The notes under the pieces: model-generated
What the model saw: the letters and a program-made list of their open reading frames with translations, nothing else
What the model was told of the DNA's origin: nothing
Databases searched by the model: none
Part shown: positions 15,722 through 22,238 of the stretch, piece after piece
Position numbering within the stretch: position 1 is the first letter of the stretch
Layout: the number at the start of each line of letters is the position of its first letter
NCBI GenBank assembly: GCA_000496215.1
Contig: KI543214.1
Span: 189,588-211,825, forward strand
Reading direction: 5' to 3'
DNA from: an uncultured archaeon A07HN63
GTDB taxonomy: Archaea; Halobacteriota; Halobacteria; Halobacteriales; Haloferacaceae
Length of the DNA: 22,238 nt
Translations under genes and position numbers: made by a program

Positions 15722-17692
15722 ATGTCGGTCGGTTGCCTACAACTGTGTGTAATGGGAGGCATCCCACCGGGAACCGATGCTCCCAATCAGGGGGACCGCG
15801 GGCGACTACATGAGCTACAGCAGGTGCTCAAGGCCGTGCCAATGACGATCCTCCGGATCGACGCGGACGGACGGATCGTCTACGCCAACGAGCATGCACA
15901 GAAGCATCTCGGTGTCGATAGCACAGAGGCGACGAACCGAACGTACGACGACACCGCATGGGAGCTGCGAGCCACCGATGGGACGCCGATAGCCGACGAG
16001 GAGCTTCCGTTCGCCAGAGTGATCGCAACGGGCGAGCCCGTCGACGGCCTCCGCCACCGGATTCAGCATCCCGACGGAGGCGAGCGGGTACTCGAGGTCG
16101 GTGGTGTTCCGGTGTTCGACGACGCAGACGAGATCGAGAGTGCCGTGTTTGCGATCCGTGACGTGACCGAACAGCACGAGCGCGAGCAGGAACTCGACCG
16201 CTACCGGGAGTTTCTGTCGCAGTCGCCGGATATCACGTTGGTCGTCGACGAGGACGGGGTCGTGCAGTACCAGAGCGGGACATCGGGCGTCGACACCACC
16301 TTCGAGCATCCGGAGCTGGTGGGTGAGACGCCGTTCGAGTACGTCCACCCGGACGACCGCGACCGGCTTCGCGATGATTTCGAGGCGTTGCTGACGGCAG
16401 GCGTCGAATCGACGGTGCAGACGGAGTACCGGATTCAGCAGCCGGACGGCACGTACCGGTGGCTGGCCGGGCGGGCGATCAACTATCTCGGAACGGATCC
16501 GGTCGACGGAATACTCGTCGTCACGCGAGACATCCACCAGCGAAAGGTGACCGAGACCAAGCTCGGCCGGTACGAGCGAACCATCCGCGAACTGCAGGAG
16601 ACGACCCAGCGGCTGCTGGAGACCGATGACCCCGAGTCGGCGGCGATTGTCGCGCTGGAGGGTATCAAATCGGTGTTCAACTTCAGCACGTCCGGCATCT
16701 GGCTGGCCAACGAGGACCGGACGCGACTTGACCCGATTGCGATGTCGGAACAGGGTGCGTCGCTGATCGGCAGTCAACCGACCTATGCAGCCGATAGAGA
16801 GTCCCTGTCGTGGGACGCCTACGAGTCACAGACCGCCACGCGAATCGACGATATGACCAGCCAGCATGGACGCGCGAATCCGGATACACCGATCCGCAGC
16901 GAGCTGATCGTGCCGATCGGCGAGTTCGGGCTGGTAAATATCGGCTCGACAGCGGTCGGCGATTTCAGCGACGACGACCTGCGGAGCGTCCAGATATGGA
17001 GCAACACGGTCGAATCCGCGCTGGCCAGACTCGAACAGATCGACCAGCTGCAGGAGCGCGAGGACGCTCTCACCCGGGAGCGTGACCGGCTGGACGACTT
17101 CGCCAGCATCATCTCTCACGACCTCAGAAATATGCTGAACGTCGCCGAGGGCCATCTCGGCGTGGCCAAAACACAGGAGGACATCTCCAAGCTCGATCCC
17201 GTCGACCGCGCACTCAGCCGGATGGACGACATCATGGACGACACGCTCACGCTGGCCCGGCAGGGCGAGACCGTCGACGAGCGCGAACCGGTCGACATCT
17301 CGGTGGTGATCGCCAACTGTCTGAACGTGATCGATAGCGAGGGAGCGACATTCAACATCGAGGACGAGTGCAGCATCATGGCCGATCCCGACCGGCTGGC
17401 TCACGTCTTCGAGAACCTGTTCCGAAATGCCGTCGATCACGGCGGGTCAGACGTGACCGTCACCGTCGGTCGGACCGACGACGGCCTCTACGTGGCCGAC
17501 ACCGGCCCCGGCGTCTCGCCAGAGGACCGCGATACCATCTTCGACTCGGGGTATACGACCCGCGAGGAGGGAACCGGTCTGGGACTCCGCATCGTCGAGC
17601 AGGTCGTCGAGGCTCACGGCTGGTCGATCACGGTCACCGAGAGCGAGGCCGGCGGCGCGCGCTTCGAGATTTCCGGCGTCGAGTTCGTCTGA
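15722..17692 (+). CDS. Cytoplasmic PAS-PAS-GAF sensor histidine kinase
   Basis: A 656-residue soluble kinase. PAS1 spans roughly 30-150 (RIDADGRIVYANEHAQ), PAS2 155-275 (VVDEDGVVQYQSG ... YVHPDDRDRLR), and a GAF-like domain 290-430. The DHp helix has the H-box ASIISHDLRNML with His466. The ATPase domain shows the N-box ENLFRNAVDHGG, DTGPGVSPEDRDTIF and GTGLGLRIVEQVVEAHGW. No membrane segment is seen, so it senses an intracellular cue such as redox state or small ligands. The first Met after the TATA box (15722) is used; 15752 is equally possible, and the longer frame from 15569 precedes the box. No response regulator is adjacent. Its position between menF and menD is unusual. Confidence 0.9.
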   Translation: MSVGCLQLCVMGGIPPGTDAPNQGDRGRLHELQQVLKAVPMTILRIDADGRIVYANEHAQKHLGVDSTEATNRTYDDTAWELRATDGTPIADEELPFARVIATGEPVDGLRHRIQHPDGGERVLEVGGVPVFDDADEIESAVFAIRDVTEQHEREQELDRYREFLSQSPDITLVVDEDGVVQYQSGTSGVDTTFEHPELVGETPFEYVHPDDRDRLRDDFEALLTAGVESTVQTEYRIQQPDGTYRWLAGRAINYLGTDPVDGILVVTRDIHQRKVTETKLGRYERTIRELQETTQRLLETDDPESAAIVALEGIKSVFNFSTSGIWLANEDRTRLDPIAMSEQGASLIGSQPTYAADRESLSWDAYESQTATRIDDMTSQHGRANPDTPIRSELIVPIGEFGLVNIGSTAVGDFSDDDLRSVQIWSNTVESALARLEQIDQLQEREDALTRERDRLDDFASIISHDLRNMLNVAEGHLGVAKTQEDISKLDPVDRALSRMDDIMDDTLTLARQGETVDEREPVDISVVIANCLNVIDSEGATFNIEDECSIMADPDRLAHVFENLFRNAVDHGGSDVTVTVGRTDDGLYVADTGPGVSPEDRDTIFDSGYTTREEGTGLGLRIVEQVVEAHGWSITVTESEAGGARFEISGVEFV

Positions 17693-17774
17693 TCGTGGCG
17701 CCCTGCCGGTAAGGTTGCTATCCGCGTAACCCACCAGCGACGGCTGTCTCGTCGCCGCCGGGCGAACACGCCGG

Positions 17775-17780
17775 ACATAT
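17775..17780 (+). promoter_or_regulatory. TATA-like box of menD
   Basis: ACATAT is about 28 bp before the ATG at 17806. It supports that leaderless start over the in-frame ATG at 17779, which overlaps the box. Confidence 0.45.
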
Positions 17781-17805
17781 GCCGGTCGGCCGCCAACGGA
17801 CGGCC

Positions 17806-19560
17806 ATGACCGCACCGAACCGAAACACGCTCTGGGGGCGGGCGATCGCGGCCGAGCTTGCTCGCAGCGGCGTGGAGAGGGTCTGTGTCTCGCCGGGCAG
17901 CCGGTCGACGCCGCTGACGGTTGCCGTCGACGACCACGAGGAGCTGGAGACGGTGTCGGCGCTCGACGAGCGGTCGGCCGCCTTCTTCGCGCTCGGGCGA
18001 GCCCGCCGAACGGGCGAGGTGACGCCGCTGATCTGTACCTCCGGGACCGCGGCCGCGAACTATCATCCCGCCGTCGTCGAGGCGAGTCAGGCGCGAGTGC
18101 CGCTGCTCGTGCTGTCTGCCGACCGACCGCCGGAGCTACGCGACTCCGGGGCGAACCAGACCATCGATCAGGAGAAGCTGTTCGGCGATACCGTCCGGTG
18201 GTACAGGGACCTTCCCGAGCCCGCACCGCGGGAGCGGGCGCTCCGGTCGCTGCGAACGGATGTCTGTCGGGCCGTTAGCGCTGCCGAGGGAACGCCCGCC
18301 GGGCCGGTTCACCTGAACGCGCCGTTTCGCAAGCCGCTGGAGCCGACGCCCGTCGAGGGCGACGTGCCCACCGATCTGAGCCGACTGGCGGCAGCCGGCC
18401 GCGAGGAGTCGACCCCGTTTGTCGGGGTGACCAGCGGCGAACCACAACTCGACGACCGCGATCTGCGGAAGCTGGCCGAGACACTGACCGTCGACCGCGG
18501 GCTGCTCGTCGTCGGGCCGGCGGACCCGCCGGGGCTCGATCCCGAGGCCGTGATGGCCTTCGCTCACGCGACCGGGTTCCCGATTCTGGCCGACCCGCTC
18601 TCTGGGCTGCGGTTCGGCGGTCACACCCGCGTCGCGCCCGTGATCGGCGGCTACGACGCCTTCGTCGATACCGAGGTGACCGCCGAGTGGCCCGATCCCG
18701 AGGTCGTGGTGCGGCTCGGCGCGTCGCCGACCTCGAAACCGCTGCGAAAGTATCTGGCCGGTGTCGACGCCGATCAGTTCGTCGTCGATCCCGCGGGCGA
18801 ATGGCGAGAGGCGGAGTTCACCGCGACCGATCTCGTGGTCGCCGATCCCGACCGGCTCTGTGGCCGGCTCGCGGAGGTGGTTCGCGGCGGGGGGTCGGCC
18901 GACTGGCGAGGGCGCTGGGAGTCCGCCGCCGACGCCCACGGGTCGGTCATCGACGACGCGGGCGACCGACACTACGAGGGCGGCATTGTGGCCGACGTGG
19001 TGAGCGGGCTCCCCGATCCGGCGACGCTGGTGGTCTCGAACAGCATGCCGGTGCGTGATCTCGACCGCTTTGGGGCTCCGGCGACGAAATCGATCACCGC
19101 GCTGGGCAACCGCGGCGCATCCGGGATCGACGGCGTCGTCTCGACGGCGCTGGGCGCGGGCCACGGGACGAGCGACGACGTGACGCTGGTGATCGGCGAT
19201 CTGGCCTTCTATCACGACCTCAACGGGCTGCTCGCGGTCGGCCGCGCCGAGGTAGATGCGACGGTCGTGGTGATCAACAACGACGGCGGCGGTATCTTCC
19301 ACAGGCTGCCAATCGAGGACTTCGAGCCACCGTTCACCCGGCAGTTCAAAACCCCGCACGGGCTGGATTTCGAGCCTGCTGGCGAGCTCTACGGGCTGGG
19401 CTTTTCGCGGGTCGAGAGCCGCGAGGAATTCCGCGAGGTCTACAGCGAGGCGACCGAAAGCGAGGGCAGCGAGATTATCGAGGTCGTCGTCGACGCCGAG
19501 GAGAGCCATGCGATCCGCGACGAGTTGCAGGCAGAGACGGTCGCCCGACTGACCGAGTAG
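17806..19560 (+). CDS. menD: SEPHCHC synthase (2-succinyl-5-enolpyruvyl-6-hydroxy-3-cyclohexene-1-carboxylate synthase)
   Basis: A thiamine-diphosphate enzyme that adds 2-oxoglutarate to isochorismate, the step directly after MenF. It has 584 residues, the usual length. The N-terminal ThDP-Pyr domain shows CVSPGSRSTPL (27-37), the likely cofactor-activating Glu55 in LDERSAAFFALG, LICTSGTAAANYHPA and SADRPPELRDSGANQTIDQ. The C-terminal ThDP-PP domain has GDLAFYHDLNGLL (from about 464) and NNDGGGIFHRLP, the Mg/diphosphate motif. MTAPNRNTLW matches family N-termini, hence the start at 17806. It carries its own TATA-like box. Its stop abuts the convergent SHOCT gene in a palindromic junction. Confidence 0.95.
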   Translation: MTAPNRNTLWGRAIAAELARSGVERVCVSPGSRSTPLTVAVDDHEELETVSALDERSAAFFALGRARRTGEVTPLICTSGTAAANYHPAVVEASQARVPLLVLSADRPPELRDSGANQTIDQEKLFGDTVRWYRDLPEPAPRERALRSLRTDVCRAVSAAEGTPAGPVHLNAPFRKPLEPTPVEGDVPTDLSRLAAAGREESTPFVGVTSGEPQLDDRDLRKLAETLTVDRGLLVVGPADPPGLDPEAVMAFAHATGFPILADPLSGLRFGGHTRVAPVIGGYDAFVDTEVTAEWPDPEVVVRLGASPTSKPLRKYLAGVDADQFVVDPAGEWREAEFTATDLVVADPDRLCGRLAEVVRGGGSADWRGRWESAADAHGSVIDDAGDRHYEGGIVADVVSGLPDPATLVVSNSMPVRDLDRFGAPATKSITALGNRGASGIDGVVSTALGAGHGTSDDVTLVIGDLAFYHDLNGLLAVGRAEVDATVVVINNDGGGIFHRLPIEDFEPPFTRQFKTPHGLDFEPAGELYGLGFSRVESREEFREVYSEATESEGSEIIEVVVDAEESHAIRDELQAETVARLTE

Positions 19561-19576
19561 CTACTCGCGGGCTGGC

Positions 19577-20029
19577 TCACCGTCGGTCGCGTCGGCTGGG
19601 GTAGCATCGTCGGAGGCGGTCGTCTCGTCCAGCGGCGATATCGTCAGCTGGCGTAGTGTCGTCGGCTGCGGCGGTGTCGTCGTGGAGAGGGTCCATGTCG
19701 GTGGTGGCGATGGCATCGTCGGTGTCGATCAGCGTATCGAGTCTGTGTTCGAACTCCTGCTCGCTGAGTTCGCCGGCGGCGTACTGCTGTTTGAGTTCCT
19801 CGAGGGCCGAGCGGTCGGCAGGCTGGGCGCGCCGGATCGCGTGCCAGCGCCAGCCGATCCAGCCGGCGAAGACGGCGTTGGTGGCGACGGTGACAGCGAC
19901 GAACAGCGCGCGAGAGACGTAGCCGCCGACCCACGCGAAGCCGGTGAGCGCCATGAGATCGGCGGCGATGACGAACCACAGCCCGATCATCAGATCGGTG
20001 ACGAGGCCCTCGTCTGGATCGACAGCCAT
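19577..20029 (-). CDS. Two-TM protein with SHOCT domain, probable C-terminal frameshift
   Basis: A 150-residue protein as read. Two hydrophobic segments (about 12-33 and 40-60) are followed by a SHOCT motif (LEELKQQYAAGELSEQEFEHRL, about 77-97), often found at the C-terminus of small membrane proteins. The start at 20029 is supported by a GATAATC box (20054-20060, minus) 26-28 bp upstream. The last 17 or so residues turn Arg-rich (RLRRCYPSRRDRR), unlike haloarchaeal proteins. The +1 frame reads an acidic DETTASDDATPADATD tail with GC-rich third positions and ends at TAG (19561-19563). A one-base frameshift or assembly error near 19640-19650 is likely, and the intact gene would be 19561-20029. 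Function unknown. Confidence 0.82.
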   Translation of the reverse strand: MAVDPDEGLVTDLMIGLWFVIAADLMALTGFAWVGGYVSRALFVAVTVATNAVFAGWIGWRWHAIRRAQPADRSALEELKQQYAAGELSEQEFEHRLDTLIDTDDAIATTDMDPLHDDTAAADDTTPADDIAAGRDDRLRRCYPSRRDRR

Positions 20030-20125
20030 CGGCGGTTGTTGTGGCTGCCGGCTGATTATCTCTGGGTTTGAGCCCACGGGACGGTGGGGTGAGAGCTTTT
20101 CCTTGCCCATCCCAAAGCCCCGGGT

Positions 20126-20587
20126 ATGGACGCGACTGAGCAGCTGTACGCGGGCGAGATGGGCACCGTCCACAGCTCAGGGGAGGCCGCGGTGTATCTT
20201 CCCGAGTCGCTGGAGCTGTCGGAACACCGGGCGATTCCGCAGGCGATCAGCAACACGCTGGAGACGCCGGCCGCGGCGATCCGGTTTCCGGCCGAGTCGG
20301 CGGCCGCGCGGCCACACGGCGAACGGGCGTTGCTGGTGGCCGTGCTGAAAGAGCGCCTGCCGCCGTTTCAGTTTCGGCACGCCGACGCCGATATCGAGAC
20401 GCCGGCGAGCGCGCGGGTGCCGGTGCAGGTCGCCGCAGGCGGGCAGACGCCGGTGGCCTGCTATCTCGCGGCCCACGGCCTGCAGGACGCGGCAATCGCC
20501 GACGTGGTCAGACTCGACGCAAGCGAGGTCGGCGAAGCAGTCGAAAGTGTGCTGGACTCAGGCGCGATAGATTTGTCTCGCCTATGA
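20126..20587 (+). CDS. Protein of unknown function (153 aa)
   Basis: I cannot name the family. The product is soluble and acidic, with MDATEQLYAGEMGTVHSSG, VYLPESLELSEHRAIPQAI, RALLVAVLKERLPPFQFRHAD and a C-terminal GLQDAAIADVVRLDASEVGEAVESVLDSGAI. That end looks like a small helical domain, possibly helix-turn-helix-like, but there is no firm match. The ATG at 20126 is about 28 bp after a CTTTTCC element (20096-20102), so it is probably leaderless. High GC content and codon use match the chromosome, so it is the last native gene before the AT-rich segment. The last codons read into the stop TGA at 20585-20587. Confidence 0.8.
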   Translation: MDATEQLYAGEMGTVHSSGEAAVYLPESLELSEHRAIPQAISNTLETPAAAIRFPAESAAARPHGERALLVAVLKERLPPFQFRHADADIETPASARVPVQVAAGGQTPVACYLAAHGLQDAAIADVVRLDASEVGEAVESVLDSGAIDLSRL

Positions 20588-20600
20588 ATAGTCAGTAGCT

Positions 20601-20607
20601 CTTTACT
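20601..20607 (+). promoter_or_regulatory. TATA box of the truncated methylase-like gene
   Basis: CTTTACT is centred 27 bp before the ATG at 20631. The promoter and start appear intact although the gene is only 31 codons long. Confidence 0.5.
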
Positions 20608-20630
20608 TCACCTGTCGTAACGGGTGCAAC

Positions 20631-20726
20631 ATGAGTCAGGCCACCCTCGGGTCTTCACCGCATCAGAACTCCAAGCTGTTTTCGGGCTACTATCTGGCAG
20701 AGCGAGTCGACGAGTTGGAGGCGTGA
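20631..20726 (+). pseudogene. N-terminal remnant resembling a haloarchaeal type IIG-like R-M methylase
   Basis: A 31-residue reading frame with MSQATLGSSPHQNSKLFSGY, ending in ERVDELEA and a TGA. This closely recalls the conserved opening of large haloarchaeal Eco57I/PglX-type restriction-modification methylases (MSQATL... NS.LFS.YYL.ERV), here from memory of the family rather than a search. The full proteins exceed 1000 residues, so this would be a stub left by deletion or replacement. The 60 bp that follow show no continuation in any frame. The next gene, a nuclease-helicase, starts at 20787. If the resemblance fails, it is a short ORF of no known function. Confidence 0.5.
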
Positions 20727-20733
20727 CTGGATG

Positions 20734-20757
20734 GTTGAGTTCTTCGGCAGAACTAAC
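20734..20757. repeat. Stem-loop between the methylase remnant and the nuclease-helicase gene
   Basis: AGTTCT-TCGGC-AGAACT forms a 6-bp perfect stem (20738-20754). It is extended by GTT/AAC after a single-base bulge. It lies eight bases after the remnant stop, so it may be a terminator or mark the junction of the deletion. Confidence 0.4.
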
Positions 20758-20786
20758 AATACAGCAACAATAAATCGGACCTATTC

Positions 20787-22238
20787 ATGATCATCTATCA
20801 GAACACGGCCGGAGGATTTGTCGATGATGTCGTCCAGAATGCCATCATCGATGAGATCGTAGCAGGGTTCGAGACGCAAGGGGTAGGAGGAGCAAGCCAA
20901 AATGAGATTCGCTCTTGGAAGAATTCACTCCAGTACATGTCTAATCTATTCTATAACTGTGATGTTCCAACTGATGCCGAGGTAGCGATAGAATTTCAGA
21001 TACCCCTCACATCGCGCCGAGTCGATTTCATGATATCCGGTCGGAATATTGAGGATCAAAAGAACATCACCATCATTGAACTGAAACAGTGGGAAGGAGA
21101 ACCTACAGAGCCAGTACCCCACAAAGATGGGATCGTAAAAACGATTTTGGGACGTGGCAAGCGTGAAACTACGCACCCAAGCTATCAGGCATGGTCCTAT
21201 TCGAGACTGATTGAGGATTTTAATCTGAAAGTACAGCAAGAAGATATTGAATTGTGTCCGTTGGCTTATCTCCATAATTTCGATGAACAGTATAGAGAGC
21301 GTTTGGATAATCCAACCTACAAACACTACACAAAGCAAGCACCAGTATTTCTCAAACAGGATGTTGACAATCTCTCAAGGGTTCTCGAATCGAAAATAGC
21401 CTCAACTCACAGCGAAAATCTGATTCAGCAAGTAGCAGACTCTGATCTAAAACCAAACAAAAAATTGCAGGATTCACTGGGGTCAATGCTGGAAGCCAAT
21501 GATGAGTTTACGCTAATCGACTCTCAGAAAGTAGTGTTTGAACGAGCAGTAGAACTCGCTGAGGAAGCAAACCAACAAAATAGCAAGAAGGTTCTGATTG
21601 TAAAAGGCGGACCGGGCACCGGAAAAACAGTCGTGGCGATCAATATTCTCGCGGGATTGATACAGGAAGATTATACTGCACAATACGTGTCGAAAAACAG
21701 GGCACCAAGATCGGTTTACAAGAAAAAACTGCGAGGTGACATGCTTGTCAAAGAGATTGACCATCTGTTCAACGGGGCTGGGAGCTATGTTTCGACGCCA
21801 TCGAATCAATTCCCGGCCCTAATCGCTGACGAAGCACATCGGTTGAACGAGGAATCGAATTTCTTCGGGAAGGGTGAGAACCAAATCATGGAGATCATCA
21901 ACGCTTCGCAGTTCTCCGTTTTCTTCATCGACGAAAATCAGCGAGTCCACATTGACGATATCGGCTCAAGACAGGAAATAAAGAAATTCGCCAACGAAAT
22001 GGACGCAGACATCGAGGAGATGGAACTTGAAGCGCAGTTCCGTTGTAGCGGGTCTGATGGATACGTCGCGTGGCTGGATGATGTGTTAGAAATTAGAGAC
22101 ACTGCAAACGCTGATGGATTTGATTTGGAATTCGATGTTCGACTGTACGATGATCCACAGAGATTGCACGAAGCAATTGAACAGAAAAACAACGAAGAGA
22201 TGCTATCAAGAGTTGTCGCAGGATACTGTTGGGAGTGG
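20787..22238 (+). CDS. PD-(D/E)XK nuclease-like N-terminus fused to DUF2075 helicase-like ATPase, partial at the right edge
   Basis: 484 codons are present and the 3' end is missing. Residues about 60-105 contain a PD-(D/E)XK-like core: IEFQIPLTSRRVDFMI with Asp80, then ITIIELKQW with Glu98 and Lys100. From about 255 there is a DUF2075/Schlafen-group-3-type SF1 ATPase. It has a Q-like helix, Walker A GGPGTGKT (274-281), Walker B ADEAHRL with Asp348 and Glu349, a FFIDENQRVH strand with a sensor-like Gln, and an EAQFRCSG motif near 412. The gene is much more AT-rich than the rest of the window and uses many A/T-ending codons, indicating recent transfer. With the adjacent methylase remnant, a defence role is likely but not shown. 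Confidence 0.85.
   Translation, partial: MIIYQNTAGGFVDDVVQNAIIDEIVAGFETQGVGGASQNEIRSWKNSLQYMSNLFYNCDVPTDAEVAIEFQIPLTSRRVDFMISGRNIEDQKNITIIELKQWEGEPTEPVPHKDGIVKTILGRGKRETTHPSYQAWSYSRLIEDFNLKVQQEDIELCPLAYLHNFDEQYRERLDNPTYKHYTKQAPVFLKQDVDNLSRVLESKIASTHSENLIQQVADSDLKPNKKLQDSLGSMLEANDEFTLIDSQKVVFERAVELAEEANQQNSKKVLIVKGGPGTGKTVVAINILAGLIQEDYTAQYVSKNRAPRSVYKKKLRGDMLVKEIDHLFNGAGSYVSTPSNQFPALIADEAHRLNEESNFFGKGENQIMEIINASQFSVFFIDENQRVHIDDIGSRQEIKKFANEMDADIEEMELEAQFRCSGSDGYVAWLDDVLEIRDTANADGFDLEFDVRLYDDPQRLHEAIEQKNNEEMLSRVVAGYCWEW

Noticed and set aside
18136..19509. A 457-codon minus-strand frame inside menD
   Set aside because: It is the antisense shadow of a complete menD with all catalytic motifs, and has no family features.
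20946..21338. A hydrophobic 130-codon minus frame in the AT-rich segment
   Set aside because: It lies within the nuclease core of the nuclease-helicase gene on the plus strand, which has clear motifs. Antisense hydrophobicity arises from its A/T-rich codons.

Overview
The window comes from a halophilic archaeon (class Halobacteria). Most of it is very GC-rich, the predicted proteins are strongly acidic, and most start codons lie about 22-28 bp downstream of a TATA-like box with no Shine-Dalgarno, which is the usual leaderless haloarchaeal arrangement. The gene families agree: CDP-archaeol synthase, archaeal RfcC, haloarchaeal multi-OB RPA, a doublet archaeal histone, UPF0058, and an uninterrupted tRNA-Arg with no encoded CCA. 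The genus cannot be set from the sequence alone.

Layout. 1-1547 (-): sensor histidine kinase running off the left edge. 1674-4268: membrane-lipid block with a DUF502 membrane protein (-), carS (+), an unrecognised protein (-) and archaetidylserine decarboxylase asd (-). 4271-5302 (-): rfcC, two bases upstream of asd and probably co-transcribed with it. 5396-8493 (-): chromatin and single-strand DNA block, rpaC then a doublet histone then a histone-deacetylase-family enzyme; the histone stop and the deacetylase start overlap by one base. 8693-8765 (+): tRNA-Arg(GCG), followed by hairpins and a repeated piece of the tRNA 3' end. 9014-10520: an unknown protein, a cold-shock protein and a secreted protein that may have an SCP2-like fold. 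10751-13853: METTL5-like methyltransferase behind a possible short upstream ORF, a rhomboid protease fused to an exported domain, UPF0058 and a ribbon-helix-helix protein. 13959-14028: a 35-bp tandem repeat. 14123-19560 (+): menF, a PAS-PAS-GAF histidine kinase, then menD, giving two early menaquinone-pathway enzymes separated by a sensor kinase. 19577-20587: a SHOCT membrane protein with a probable C-terminal frameshift and an unknown protein.

At about 20590 the character changes. A 31-codon stub resembling the start of a haloarchaeal type IIG-like restriction-modification methylase is followed by a clearly AT-richer gene that runs off the right edge. That gene joins a PD-(D/E)XK nuclease-like N-terminus to a DUF2075 helicase-like ATPase. 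I read this as the edge of a horizontally acquired, probable defence island, and it is the best candidate here for an under-described system. Window-edge genes are incomplete, and all functions are assigned from motifs and family knowledge without database searches.
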